DNA of 19,853 nt, from NCBI GenBank assembly GCA_964622325.1, contig CAZUOJ010000063.1:1-19853 (forward strand), given 5' to 3'. The position numbers and the translations under genes were made by a program. The stretch comes from JAJFUB01 sp964622325 (GTDB lineage Bacteria; Armatimonadota; Zipacnadia; Zipacnadales; UBA11051). How positions within the stretch are numbered: the stretch's first letter is position 1; every line of letters starts with the position of its first letter. The notes beneath the pieces were generated by a model, which was given only the letters and a program-made list of their open reading frames with translations, was not told where the DNA came from and searched no databases. Of the stretch, positions 1 to 8,609 are shown piece after piece.

Positions 1-1187
1 AGGCGCTGCAAAAACAATTTTTACGCCAGGCCATCTGGGAGGCGCGTTCGGATTTCGTCCAGAGCGTGTGCCATGAATTTAACAATTTATTAGGCGTGTT
101 TTTACTCTATGCCGAGCTGGGCGCCAAGGAGCCGGATGCCGCTGCGGCTCAAAAGGCCTGGACGCGCATTCAACAGGCGGCGTGGGATGGAGCGCATTTC
201 TTGCGCCGATTTTTGCCCCTGGAAAGGAACGCCGGCGGCGCACCGACGGAATTAGAACTAGTGGATTTGGGGGAGCTCGTTCACATCCAGGCGGGAGAAA
301 TCTGGGAAAAATTGGCTGTCCCGGCGGGGGGACTTCAGCTGCGCTATGAGCTGCGTTTGCAATGTGCTCCGGATTTGCATGTTTTTCTGTGTCCACGCCA
401 GCTGCGTGAAGTGCTGTGGCAGCTGCTGGCCAATGCGCGGGAGGCGATGAGCGAAGGCGGGCCTGTACTGATTGAAGTTAAACGAAGCCACACACAGGCC
501 TGGCTGTGTGTGCATGATGCTGGCCCGGGAATGCTGCCAGAACAGATGAAGCAGGCGCTGCAGCCTTATTTTTCCACAAAAGGGCCCCAACATCTGGGCT
601 TAGGCTTAAGCCTTGTTCGCAGCTTTGTGGAACAATGGGGCGGCGAGCTCGTGCTGGATAATTCCCCGCTGGGGGGGCTGGCTGTAACGATTAAATTGCC
701 TCTCAGCAATATCCACCGACTGCGCACGCTGCGGCAACAATTGATGCCGGCGCCAGCGCCAGCCCCAGATATTGAGCCGTTGAAGATTTTGATTGCGGAA
801 GATGATCCGTCTATGCGGCAGGCGCTAATTGCGGCGCTGGAAAAGAGCGGCCATTCTGTATGGACAGCCGAAGATGGCCGGCGCGCTATTGAACAATTGC
901 GTTATTTAGACGCCTTTGATGTCCTCCTGCTGGATCTCGTGTTGCCAGAGAAAAATGGCTGGGAAGTGGCCGCGGTGGCGCGGCAATTGCAGCCTCAAGC
1001 CGCAATTGTCGTGCTCACGGGCTGGAGCGTGAATTTAGAGTTGCCCGAAGCCAAACGCGTGGAAGCAGTGCTGACAAAGCCCGTCAGCCTGGAAAAGCTG
1101 CAAAGCACATTGATGCAGGCAGTGGCGCAGCGGCGCGCCGCTCTAACGCCTCAAAGCTCTTCTCTTTCCTCTGTGGAAACTTCTTAG
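1..1187 (+). CDS. Hybrid sensor histidine kinase/response regulator, 5' truncated by the window edge
   Basis: The frame is open from the first bases, so the true start lies upstream; the GTG at 66 is internal. Residues are counted from that GTG. A phospho-acceptor H-box (CHEFNNLLG, His3) opens the visible part. A HATPase follows with an N-box near N123, a G1 box DAGPG at 151-155 and a G2 box LGLGLSL at about 177-183. A Pro/Ala-rich linker (228-234) leads to a C-terminal receiver domain (about 239-355) with the acidic pair D246/D247, phospho-acceptor D290, T318 and K338. It should autophosphorylate on His and pass phosphate to its own receiver. No DNA-binding output domain follows the receiver, so signalling probably goes on through another partner. 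The sensor part is outside the window. Family is sure; signal and target are unknown. Confidence 0.9.
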   Translation, partial: ALQKQFLRQAIWEARSDFVQSVCHEFNNLLGVFLLYAELGAKEPDAAAAQKAWTRIQQAAWDGAHFLRRFLPLERNAGGAPTELELVDLGELVHIQAGEIWEKLAVPAGGLQLRYELRLQCAPDLHVFLCPRQLREVLWQLLANAREAMSEGGPVLIEVKRSHTQAWLCVHDAGPGMLPEQMKQALQPYFSTKGPQHLGLGLSLVRSFVEQWGGELVLDNSPLGGLAVTIKLPLSNIHRLRTLRQQLMPAPAPAPDIEPLKILIAEDDPSMRQALIAALEKSGHSVWTAEDGRRAIEQLRYLDAFDVLLLDLVLPEKNGWEVAAVARQLQPQAAIVVLTGWSVNLELPEAKRVEAVLTKPVSLEKLQSTLMQAVAQRRAALTPQSSSLSSVETS

Positions 1188-1247
1188 CAAAAACAAAAAG
1201 AGGGGCGAAGGCGAAATGATGGAGCAGCCCTTCACAAAGTTTACGCC

Positions 1248-1276
1248 TTGCCCAGGCTGGATCTTTGGCGTATAAT
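1248..1276 (+). promoter_or_regulatory. Sigma70-like promoter for the MFS gene
   Basis: A -35-like TTGCCC (1248-1253) and a perfect -10 TATAAT (1271-1276) are separated by exactly 17 bases. Transcription would start near 1283 and give a leader of about 145 nt before the ATG at 1428. It lies 60 bases past the kinase stop codon, so the MFS gene is probably transcribed independently of the kinase. Confidence 0.6.
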
Positions 1277-1427
1277 GCTATGCGTGCTGACACATCCTGC
1301 CCGCCGGATCCATGATGACTCTCCCGCGTGCAGCAATGTTTGTTCTTGTCTTTCCCTGTGCTTAGGCTGAGACAATTGTAAATTTTCCCGTCCCAACAAA
1401 ATCTTTTCAGGCAAAGAAGCGATTTTT

Positions 1428-2660
1428 ATGTCTTCGTCTGCAGTTTCCCCCTCCTCGCGCACATATTTGAATCGCACTGTTATCGGCTTTACGCTTACGA
1501 GCTTTTTGTCCGACATTTCCCATGAGATGGGCACAGCAGTTTTGCCTTTGTTTTTGCAGACTTTGCGGGGCGGAGCGGCGGCTCTGGGGCTGATTGAGGG
1601 CGTGGCGGAAATGGCTGTCGCCATCGGCAAACTGTATGGCGGGGCGCTGGGGGATCGCCTGCCGCGCAAAAAAGGCGCCACTGGCCTGGGCTATCTGCTC
1701 ACGACCCTCGGCATTGGCTCTTATGTGCTGGCGACACACTGGAGCCATATCTTAATTGGCCGCAGCATTGCCTGGCTGGGGCGGGGCTTTCGCGGGCCCC
1801 TGCGGGATGCTATTATGGCGGGCGCGGCGGAACCGCAAGATTACGGAAAAGCCTTTGGGCTGGAGCGCGCCGGGGATTATGCCGGCGCATGCGTGGCTCC
1901 GCTGCTCAGCGCAGCCTTGCTATGGATGGGAATGGCCTTCAAGACTTTGCTGGCAGTGGCGATGATTCCCGGCCTGATGGCCACCTTATGCGTCTGGCTG
2001 CTTGTCCGAGAAAAGCCCCAGCCCGTAGCTCCCTCCAGGCGCCGTCTATTGACGCGCTTTCAGGAAATGCCGCGGCCTTTTCGGCGACTGCTTGTGGCTA
2101 TAGGCTTCTTCTCTCTGGGGGATTTCTCCAACACGCTGTTGATTTTATGGGCGGCGGGCAGCTCGTGGACGCAGGGCCTGCATCAGAAGAACATCGCGCC
2201 CATTCTGCTTTATGCGGGCTATAATGCGATCAGCACTATCTGCACTTATATATCCGGGGCGCTCAGCGATGTGTACGGCCGGCGGCGGCTGCTCATCGGC
2301 GCCTATATAGCGGCTGTAGTGGCGGCGCTATTAGTGGCCACAGGACTGAGCTCGCTTATATTAATGAGCGTTGTCTTCGCGCTCAACGGCGTGGCGATGG
2401 GCAACAAGGAAGCCGTGGAGAAAGCCTATGCGGCAGATTTTCTGGCGCCCCAGGAACGATCGCTGGGCTTCGGCGCGCTTTCCTTAATTACGGGCCTGGG
2501 CAAACTCTTTGCCAGCACACTTGTCGGCGTCCTCTGGAGCCTGTGGAACCTTAAAATTGCCTTCCTCACAGCGGCGGCTATCTCCACGATTGGCGTCGTG
2601 TTGCTCGTGGCGCTCACACAAGCGCCGGCGCCAGCGGCAGCTTCCCCAAAGCCTTCGTAG
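1428..2660 (+). CDS. Major facilitator superfamily transporter
   Basis: A 410-aa, strongly hydrophobic protein with the length and hydrophobic pattern of a 12-helix MFS permease. The loop 2-3 signature is clear (GGALGDRLPRKK, residues 71-82), followed by a conserved GRGFRGPLRDA stretch (about 118-128) seen in a poorly characterised MFS branch. A cytoplasmic central loop rich in Arg and Pro (about 196-220) separates the two six-helix halves. The C-terminus is Ala/Pro-rich. It should be an inner-membrane secondary transporter; the substrate cannot be read from sequence, and sugar, drug or metabolite export are all possible. The ATG at 1428 has only a weak purine-rich stretch upstream (around 1410-1419). 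The gene converges on the GH20 gene with 22 bases between the stop codons. Confidence 0.88.
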   Translation: MSSSAVSPSSRTYLNRTVIGFTLTSFLSDISHEMGTAVLPLFLQTLRGGAAALGLIEGVAEMAVAIGKLYGGALGDRLPRKKGATGLGYLLTTLGIGSYVLATHWSHILIGRSIAWLGRGFRGPLRDAIMAGAAEPQDYGKAFGLERAGDYAGACVAPLLSAALLWMGMAFKTLLAVAMIPGLMATLCVWLLVREKPQPVAPSRRRLLTRFQEMPRPFRRLLVAIGFFSLGDFSNTLLILWAAGSSWTQGLHQKNIAPILLYAGYNAISTICTYISGALSDVYGRRRLLIGAYIAAVVAALLVATGLSSLILMSVVFALNGVAMGNKEAVEKAYAADFLAPQERSLGFGALSLITGLGKLFASTLVGVLWSLWNLKIAFLTAAAISTIGVVLLVALTQAPAPAAASPKPS

Positions 2661-2682
2661 CTGGGGCAAAACATTATGTCAG

Positions 2683-5600
2683 CTATTTCTTTTCCGGCGG
2701 GCCGAGCCAAAGGCGCGGCTGATGGCGCAAATCCAGCGTCTGCTGCAAGCGATTAAGCCACGCTGCAGGATCGCCTTCTATTTTGTCTGCCACTGTAATA
2801 AAATGCGCCGCGGGAGGGCCGCCTTCAATGCCTACGCCGCCCCAGCCCCCGCCAGGCCCCACACGATGCTGCGTCGCCACTTCCGGCGTCAGATTGGCCA
2901 AAAGCAAGCCATCCGCCCGCGTTTTGGCGCTCCATGTCGTATTATGACCAATAGCATGCTTCATTTCGTCCGAACGGCAAACAGGCTCTGTATGGCCACT
3001 GGAAAACAACGCTTTCCCGGGCAGGGGCTTGTCCGCAGCAAAATTGTTCACATTGTCATAATCCCAATAAAAGCTCACGGGCCGCGCCAGCATGACTTCC
3101 ACGAACGGCTGGCCCGCCCAGAAAGACAAAATCTTTTCATTGCTGCCATCCGCCGCCGTCGCCTTGATTCGCACAAGGACAGGGCCAGCCGCCACAAGCT
3201 CCAGCTTCCATTCCCCGCCGCGATCCGCTTCGCCCGTGTCACAAAATCCCGCCCAGCCGCCCCGGCCAGGCTGTGTGATTTCCAGATTGTTCAGCGCCTT
3301 CACAGCCCATTCATAAATATGTCCCCCCGGCACTCCCACAATGAGCCTGAAGCGATCATTTTCGACAACGATAGCGCCCTCCTCCTGACGCGCCGCAATT
3401 GTCGACGCCGGCGGCAGCGCCAAATCGGAGGCCTCCGGATCATAATACAGCGCAAACAGCCGTTCCGCGTTCGGCGGGCTTTCCCCCCAGGCAATAAACG
3501 CCACTGTCATCTGGCCCTCCGGATTGCGAATGAGCTGCGCCGGCCAGACACTGTGCGGCCGCCCGGGCGTGTATTCCACTAGGCGCAGCGAGGCAGGCGC
3601 AGGAATGACATCGCCAAACGGCACGGCTATTTCAACGGGATAATCATACAAAGCCTGCTTTCCCGCTTGCAGCTTTAGCGGGATCCGATAGCGGCATTGC
3701 GCCTCCGTCCAGCCAGCTTCTGCCGGCAGAAATTTTTCCGTTGTCGGCATAGCGCGCGTATCCCGGCGGCTCGTTTCCAGAATCTTCAGCCCCAGGGCCT
3801 CGATATCCGGCAGAGCACCTTTTTCTAAAAGCTGCGTCCGCGCGGCATCAATTTTCTGCGCCATCGCCGCCCAATCACGCTGCAACGCCTCATATTTGCC
3901 CGCCATTTCCTTCAGCCACCATAAACGATTTTCGGCGCGCCACAGCCGCTCATATTCCGTCCGCAAATCGGCAATCGTGTGGGCCATTTCTTCTGCCGTT
4001 GTCTTCGCTTGCAAAAGCGCCCGGGCTGTGGGCTGCGTATCCGGAAAAGCGGACAGCGCCTCCGACATAAGCTGACACGCCTGCAGCCACAGCTTCCGAC
4101 TGTGCCCGATATAATGCAGGCGCCGCGCCGCAAACAAAAGATAATCTAAATCCTCCGCATAATATTTGGCTTCAGGCTGAGCCGCGCGCAAGAGCTCCAT
4201 TGCCTCCTGTGTTGTGCGGCACAGCTGTTCGGCTTGCTGCAAGACAGCTTCGCGCGTCGTGGCGAGCGCATTGAAAGGGCGTATCCAGAAGGCGCGATTC
4301 ATATTGTGATCTGTCAGGGGATTGCGCACACAGGAGGATAATAATTTGATGGCACGTGTGATTTTGTCATCAGGCGCGCCATACATAAGCTGGGCAAAGA
4401 CAGCGTCATAATCCTCGCGCCGCGCCTGATCAGGATTCCAGGCGCAGGCCGCGCCCCAATTCGTACCGTAAAAATTCCAGCTAAACAGATTTTCGCCGTC
4501 ATCATCCCATGTTGTGTTAAGCATTCCCAACGCGCCCAAACGCGCCCCGTCCCGCACATAATTCTGGATATTGACAAAAGCATTTTCGTAATCAGGGAAG
4601 ATTCTGCTCCAACAGGATACGCCGGGGCAAACCATAAATTCAAATCCCGCTTGGACAAACGGCGCAATAGCGCGTTCATAGCTCGGCGCGGCTCCATAGC
4701 CCCAGGAAAGCAGAATTGTATCTTTAGGCAGATTCTGCACAATATCCGGATGCTGCAGGGCAATGTCGCCCCACATCATCATCCGTTTGCCGTATTTTTG
4801 GAGCAGCGCATGCAGGCGGATCATATGCCGTACATAGACGCCGCCTACGCCTATCTGCGCTGCCAGCTCCTTGCTGGGCCCCTCCCCCAGGCCATATGTC
4901 TCGTCGCAATTCACATTAAAAAGCGGCGAATCATAAGCCGGACAAATTTCGCTATAGACTTCGTCCAGAAATTGATAGCTTTCTTCCTTTGCCGGCGTGA
5001 TAATGCCGGGCGTTTCGCGCAAATGGGCGTATTCCTCATGTTTCAAGATATTCCAGAAATGCCCGAAGCTTTGAAAATTCCCGACAAGCTCCACATTGTA
5101 CTGGCGGGCGTAAGCGGAAAGCTCTTTAACTTCCTCAGCAGTCAAGCCCTCAGGCGGCGCAATTTTCGGATGCTTTTGCAGCTTAAACACATGCTCTGTA
5201 TAAAATGTGAGCATATTCATCTTAAATTCCGCCATCGTGCGGATTTGTCGCTTGAAAAATTCCATTGTGGGAATGGGGCCGCGGCTGATGTCATCGGAAT
5301 AGCCGCGATATTTAAGACGCGGCCAATCCCAGATCCGGCAGCATGGAATTGTTGCGCCCTCACGATACGCGCGGACAAGCTGCTTGAGCGTCTGCATCCC
5401 ATAAAAGGCGCCGGCAGGGCTGTTGCCCGCAATAACAATACGCCGGGGCTCCACAAGCAAAAAATATGCTTCGGGGCCTTTGTCAGCCAAAAGCTGCAGC
5501 TCCTGCCCCCGCAACTCCCGCGCTAATTTCTCCCGTGTGCCGATAAAGACATAAGCCTGACTGGCGGCAAAAGGCCGAATGCCCTGCCGAACAAGCTCTT

Positions 5601-5796
5601 CGCGCCATTGCTCGGCCGCCAGCCGACAGGAGGGATCGGCGAGGGCAAGCCCGCCGCCCTGTTTTAAATCAAATCGGCCTGCCCGCATTTCCATTTGCTG
5701 GGGGGGCGGAATGAGCTTGAGCGCAGCACAGGAAAGGCCAGCGAGGCCCAGCTCAAAAGCTATCAGCCAAAAGCCAAGCTTAACATGAGCATTCAT
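2683..5796 (-). CDS. Secreted GH20-type beta-N-acetylhexosaminidase-like protein with long C-terminal extension
   Basis: About 1037 aa from the ATG at 5796; a TTG lies one codon earlier, but the GAGGGA ribosome site 8 bases upstream favours the ATG. Residues here are counted from the TTG. A signal-peptide-like hydrophobic segment (about 6-26) precedes a GH20 N-terminal alpha/beta domain (about 27-150, ending in AGNSPAGAFYGMQTLKQL) and a TIM barrel (about 160-460). The barrel carries the Asp-Glu pair expected of GH20 substrate-assisted catalysis (NVNCDE, D299/E300). A helical region (about 500-680) and a beta-rich domain (about 700-1038) follow that I do not recognise; typical hexosaminidases are roughly half to two thirds this size. 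The likely role is release of terminal N-acetylhexosamine from extracellular glycans. The start lies 12 bases past the M28 peptidase stop, so the two genes are probably co-transcribed. Confidence 0.85.
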   Translation of the reverse strand: MNAHVKLGFWLIAFELGLAGLSCAALKLIPPPQQMEMRAGRFDLKQGGGLALADPSCRLAAEQWREELVRQGIRPFAASQAYVFIGTREKLARELRGQELQLLADKGPEAYFLLVEPRRIVIAGNSPAGAFYGMQTLKQLVRAYREGATIPCCRIWDWPRLKYRGYSDDISRGPIPTMEFFKRQIRTMAEFKMNMLTFYTEHVFKLQKHPKIAPPEGLTAEEVKELSAYARQYNVELVGNFQSFGHFWNILKHEEYAHLRETPGIITPAKEESYQFLDEVYSEICPAYDSPLFNVNCDETYGLGEGPSKELAAQIGVGGVYVRHMIRLHALLQKYGKRMMMWGDIALQHPDIVQNLPKDTILLSWGYGAAPSYERAIAPFVQAGFEFMVCPGVSCWSRIFPDYENAFVNIQNYVRDGARLGALGMLNTTWDDDGENLFSWNFYGTNWGAACAWNPDQARREDYDAVFAQLMYGAPDDKITRAIKLLSSCVRNPLTDHNMNRAFWIRPFNALATTREAVLQQAEQLCRTTQEAMELLRAAQPEAKYYAEDLDYLLFAARRLHYIGHSRKLWLQACQLMSEALSAFPDTQPTARALLQAKTTAEEMAHTIADLRTEYERLWRAENRLWWLKEMAGKYEALQRDWAAMAQKIDAARTQLLEKGALPDIEALGLKILETSRRDTRAMPTTEKFLPAEAGWTEAQCRYRIPLKLQAGKQALYDYPVEIAVPFGDVIPAPASLRLVEYTPGRPHSVWPAQLIRNPEGQMTVAFIAWGESPPNAERLFALYYDPEASDLALPPASTIAARQEEGAIVVENDRFRLIVGVPGGHIYEWAVKALNNLEITQPGRGGWAGFCDTGEADRGGEWKLELVAAGPVLVRIKATAADGSNEKILSFWAGQPFVEVMLARPVSFYWDYDNVNNFAADKPLPGKALFSSGHTEPVCRSDEMKHAIGHNTTWSAKTRADGLLLANLTPEVATQHRVGPGGGWGGVGIEGGPPAAHFITVADKIEGDPAAWLNRLQQTLDLRHQPRLWLGPPEKK

Positions 5797-5808
5797 CAAA
5801 GCTGTCCC

Positions 5809-6735
5809 TCACGATTGATCTATGCGGACAATCGCTGCCAGCGAAGCCTTTGTCGTCAGCAGCACATTCGGCCAATCTACACGCTCGGGCTTATCCTCTT
5901 CGGAATGATATGCCGGATCGGCATAGGGATACGAGCCGATATTCATAATTGCGGCCGGATAGCCTGCTTTGATAAAGGAGCCGTCATCATCGCCAGGCCC
6001 GGGCCGCTGATATTTGCGCTGCAGGAGTCCCAGGCGATAATCCTCATTGACTTCCGCCATCAAATCCGCCAGCCGTTCGCCTTCGGGCGTCGTAAAAAGA
6101 GAGACATTTGTCATCAAGCGCGCCTCATGATCCTCGTCGGATTTACGTCCTAAGCCATCCAGATTGAATACAGCGATGATATTATCGCCGCGCTCGCGCG
6201 CCTTGTTCGCCGCCGTAATGCTTGTCCACGGCACATGCTCCTCATTGCAATATAAAAAGCATATCGTGCGCTGGCTGGGATAAGCGGCCAGGACGCGGGC
6301 GATTTCCAGATTGGCGGCCGTGCCCACAGCGTTGTCGTTAGCGCCCGGCGAATCAATCCAGCTTTGCGAATCCTTGTGGGATACAACATAAATGATTTCG
6401 TCCGGCCTCGCGTTGCCGATTTTCTTCGCGTAAAGATTGTAAGCAGTGTGCCAGGGATCCTCCGGAGCTGGCGGCGCATATTGATGGGCTTTGGGCTTGC
6501 TTTCATCTCGCCGAAAAGCTTGCACAGGCACAGCTTCTTTTTCCACTATGTAGCCAAAAGACTCCAATTCCGCCTGAATGAAATCGTCGGCCTCTTCTAG
6601 CGTGGATTTTGTATGCCCCGGCAGCGTATAATTCGCCTTCCGATACGGCAACGGATCCTGCGCCAGATAATAAATCCGCCGCCGAATCCGCTCAATGTCC
6701 AGCTGCAACATTAAAGCAGGAATAGGATCATTCAT
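5809..6735 (-). CDS. M28-family zinc aminopeptidase-like protein
   Basis: A 308-aa protein with the ordered metal-binding motifs of peptidase family M28: SHKD (H120, D122), GANDN (D134, bridging), NEEH (E165/E166, catalytic base and ligand), NLDGLG (D193) and YHSEED (H277). The GDDDGSF stretch at 248-254 fits the substrate-side loop of the family. No signal peptide or membrane segment is seen, so it is predicted cytoplasmic. It should remove N-terminal residues from peptides using two zinc ions; specificity is unknown. Translation is coupled to the upstream membrane-protein gene: the ATG overlaps that gene's 3' end by 8 bases (ATGAATGA), and a good AAGGAG site sits inside the preceding coding sequence 7 bases before the start. 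Confidence 0.88.
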   Translation of the reverse strand: MNDPIPALMLQLDIERIRRRIYYLAQDPLPYRKANYTLPGHTKSTLEEADDFIQAELESFGYIVEKEAVPVQAFRRDESKPKAHQYAPPAPEDPWHTAYNLYAKKIGNARPDEIIYVVSHKDSQSWIDSPGANDNAVGTAANLEIARVLAAYPSQRTICFLYCNEEHVPWTSITAANKARERGDNIIAVFNLDGLGRKSDEDHEARLMTNVSLFTTPEGERLADLMAEVNEDYRLGLLQRKYQRPGPGDDDGSFIKAGYPAAIMNIGSYPYADPAYHSEEDKPERVDWPNVLLTTKASLAAIVRIDQS

Positions 6736-7378
6736 CGACGCTCTCCTTTTCCAGCAAAGCTAAGGATTCTTCAGCGAGCATCCATTTATAGCGCCGCCCA
6801 ATCGCGGCGAGCACTTCCTGGGCTTCTGTAGGATCCAGCGTGGCGCCAAAATTATATTGTCGGCCGCCATAATCAAAACACAACGCGCCGCCTGTATGGC
6901 GTTGAGGCGTGCGCCATTGAAAGGAGCGCTGCCGCACATGCTCGCTCAGGCGCATATTTTGAATCTCCGCCGTTTCGAATTCGCGCGCCCGGCCCCAGGG
7001 GAATGTTTCAATCCGCAAACGCGTGCCCTCTATTGTGATTCTTTCCCGCCCCCACATCAGATGCAGCCAAAAATACAACGCCATCAGGCCCCCTGCCGTC
7101 CAGCCTAAGAGCCAGAAAAGCAAGAAGAAAAATGCAAAGCCGCTGGGGGCGGAGGACGGAGCGGCGCTGTCAATAAAATCCGGGCTGCCCAGATAATAAT
7201 GCAGGCCTCGCCACAGCATTATAATCGCAAAGCCTTCGCCAATAGCCCAGCCGCCCAGCCAGCCTGTCAAAAACAGCCAGGGAAGGATTGTGGCGGCATC
7301 CCGCCGGGGCGGAATGTCAATCTCTAAAACATAGCCTTTATCTTCAATCCGAATTCGGGGCCGGGGAGGGATTAACAT
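6728..7378 (-). CDS. Membrane protein, two predicted helices and a PH-like C-terminal domain; function unknown
   Basis: The frame is open from 7477, but I choose the ATG at 7378 (216 aa). It has a GGAAGA site about 11 bases upstream, while the 7477 start has no ribosome site and would overlap trpD by 41 bases. Hydrophobic segments lie at about 31-55 and 80-108. A soluble C-terminal part contains RITIEGTRLRIET and GRAREFETAEIQNMRL, a pattern resembling the small bacterial PH-like domains that follow paired membrane helices. That match is by eye only. It lies between trpD and the M28 peptidase in one tight series of genes, with no obvious link to tryptophan synthesis. I do not recognise a named family. 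Confidence 0.7.
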   Translation of the reverse strand: MLIPPRPRIRIEDKGYVLEIDIPPRRDAATILPWLFLTGWLGGWAIGEGFAIIMLWRGLHYYLGSPDFIDSAAPSSAPSGFAFFFLLFWLLGWTAGGLMALYFWLHLMWGRERITIEGTRLRIETFPWGRAREFETAEIQNMRLSEHVRQRSFQWRTPQRHTGGALCFDYGGRQYNFGATLDPTEAQEVLAAIGRRYKWMLAEESLALLEKESVDE

Positions 7379-7436
7379 AACATGCTTATTCTTCCCCAAT
7401 CGGAAAAAGCCTTTTTGAGCTTCAGATAAGCGGCAT

Positions 7437-8459
7437 CTATTCTCCTGCCAACTTGTGCGATAATGCACGCAATTCATTCATCTTGGCTAAAGCTTTGCCG
7501 GAAACAATGGCTTCTTGCGCCATAGCGATGCCGTCCTGTAAATTTGCCGCTTTTCCGCCGACGACAAGCGCGGCGGCAGCATTCGCGAGCACAATATCCT
7601 GTCGCGGGCTCGGCTGGCCTTCCAGAACATCGCGCAGCATCTGCGCAGAAGTGGCGGGATCCCCGCCCAGAATATCTTCCGGAGCGCATGCGCTCAAGCC
7701 CATCTGTTCCGGCGTAATTTCATATTGTGTAATGTGGCCCTGGGCTAGCTCTGTAATGTATGTTTTGCCACAGAGCGAAATCTCATCCAGGCCTGGCTCG
7801 CCGTGGACGATCAGTACATGTTCCGCTCCATTGACACGCAAGGCCTCTGCTAATAAAGGAGCGTAGGCTGGATCAAAGACGCCGATGACTTGCCGCTTGG
7901 CGTTGGCAGGATTCGTTAGCGGGCCCAATAGATTGAACACAGTCCGCAAGCCTAATTGCCGGCGAGGGCCCAGCGCATATTTCATCGCCGGATGCAATTG
8001 CGGCGCAAACAAAAAGCCAATGCCAATTTCCTCAATGCAATGGGCAACGGCTTTCGCGGAAAGATTAAGATTCACGCCCAGCGCCTCCAGCACATCGGCG
8101 CTGCCACAGCGGCTTGTGACAGCGCGATTGCCATGTTTGGCAATGGGCACGCCAGCGCCTGCCGCCACAAAAGCGGCGGCTGTGGAAATGTTAAAGCTCT
8201 TATAAGCATCGCCGCCTGTGCCACATGTGTCTACAAGCCCCGTCACGCGCGGGCGGACAGGAATGCATTGCGCGCGCATAGCCCGGGCGAAGCCAGCGAT
8301 TTCTTCGGCCGTTTCTCCTTTCATCCGCAAAGCCACAAGCCATCCCCCAACAAGCGCCTCTCCGGCGGCGCCGGACATAATTTCATCCAAAGCCGCTTCC
8401 GCCTCTGCCATCGTTAAATCCTGGCCTGAAACAATTTTCGCTAATGTTTCCTGTAACAT
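7437..8459 (-). CDS. trpD: Anthranilate phosphoribosyltransferase
   Basis: A 340-aa protein of normal family length. It transfers the phosphoribosyl group from PRPP to anthranilate, the second step of tryptophan synthesis, in the cytoplasm. The PRPP-binding glycine loop (D77-TCGTGGD-84) and the KHGNR motif (108-112) are intact, and an alpha-helical N-terminal part precedes the nucleoside phosphorylase-like fold, as in known TrpD. The ATG at 8459 has an AGGAGG site a few bases upstream. The gene is separated from trpG by a small membrane-protein gene and a possible 45-aa ORF instead of following it directly. It should share the transcript that starts at the tryptophan attenuator upstream of trpS, unless an internal promoter exists. 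Confidence 0.97.
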   Translation of the reverse strand: MLQETLAKIVSGQDLTMAEAEAALDEIMSGAAGEALVGGWLVALRMKGETAEEIAGFARAMRAQCIPVRPRVTGLVDTCGTGGDAYKSFNISTAAAFVAAGAGVPIAKHGNRAVTSRCGSADVLEALGVNLNLSAKAVAHCIEEIGIGFLFAPQLHPAMKYALGPRRQLGLRTVFNLLGPLTNPANAKRQVIGVFDPAYAPLLAEALRVNGAEHVLIVHGEPGLDEISLCGKTYITELAQGHITQYEITPEQMGLSACAPEDILGGDPATSAQMLRDVLEGQPSPRQDIVLANAAAALVVGGKAANLQDGIAMAQEAIVSGKALAKMNELRALSHKLAGE

Positions 8460-8467
8460 GACTCCTC

Positions 8468-8605
8468 CTAATTCATATCGCCCTTACATAACAAAGAAAA
8501 GCGCTCCTGTTTTTGAGGAAAGAGAAAAGATAATCCTTGTAAAGCCTCTCGTAAAGCAAAAACTTTGTAAAAGCCTTTAGGATTTATGATGTGGGCTGTG
8601 TCCAT
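8468..8605 (-). CDS. Possible small protein (45 aa) between the 117-aa membrane protein and trpD
   Basis: This ORF exactly fills the apparent 150-base gap. Its ATG is 4 bases after the stop of the upstream gene (AAGG lies directly before it), and its TAG stop overlaps the trpD ribosome site. The peptide begins MDTAHIINPKGFYKVF and is mixed basic/hydrophobic, with a final KGDMN. It resembles nothing I know. Its codons are richer in A and T than those of its neighbours (several TTA, TTT and AAA), and the AAGG is too close to the ATG to act as a normal ribosome site, so translation would depend on coupling. It may be a chance ORF over a spacer. Confidence 0.35.
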   Translation of the reverse strand: MDTAHIINPKGFYKVFALREALQGLSFLFPQKQERFSLLCKGDMN

Positions 8606-8609
8606 CCTT

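Noticed and set aside
1188..1247. Terminator after the kinase gene
   Set aside because: No hairpin with a plausible stem and T-run was found in this stretch.
2509..3582. Long plus-strand ORF (357 codons) opposite the GH20 gene, and a similar one at 4651-5526
   Set aside because: Both are antisense to a well-supported GH20-type gene. Their proteins are Arg/His/Pro-rich with no recognisable motif, as expected of shadow frames.
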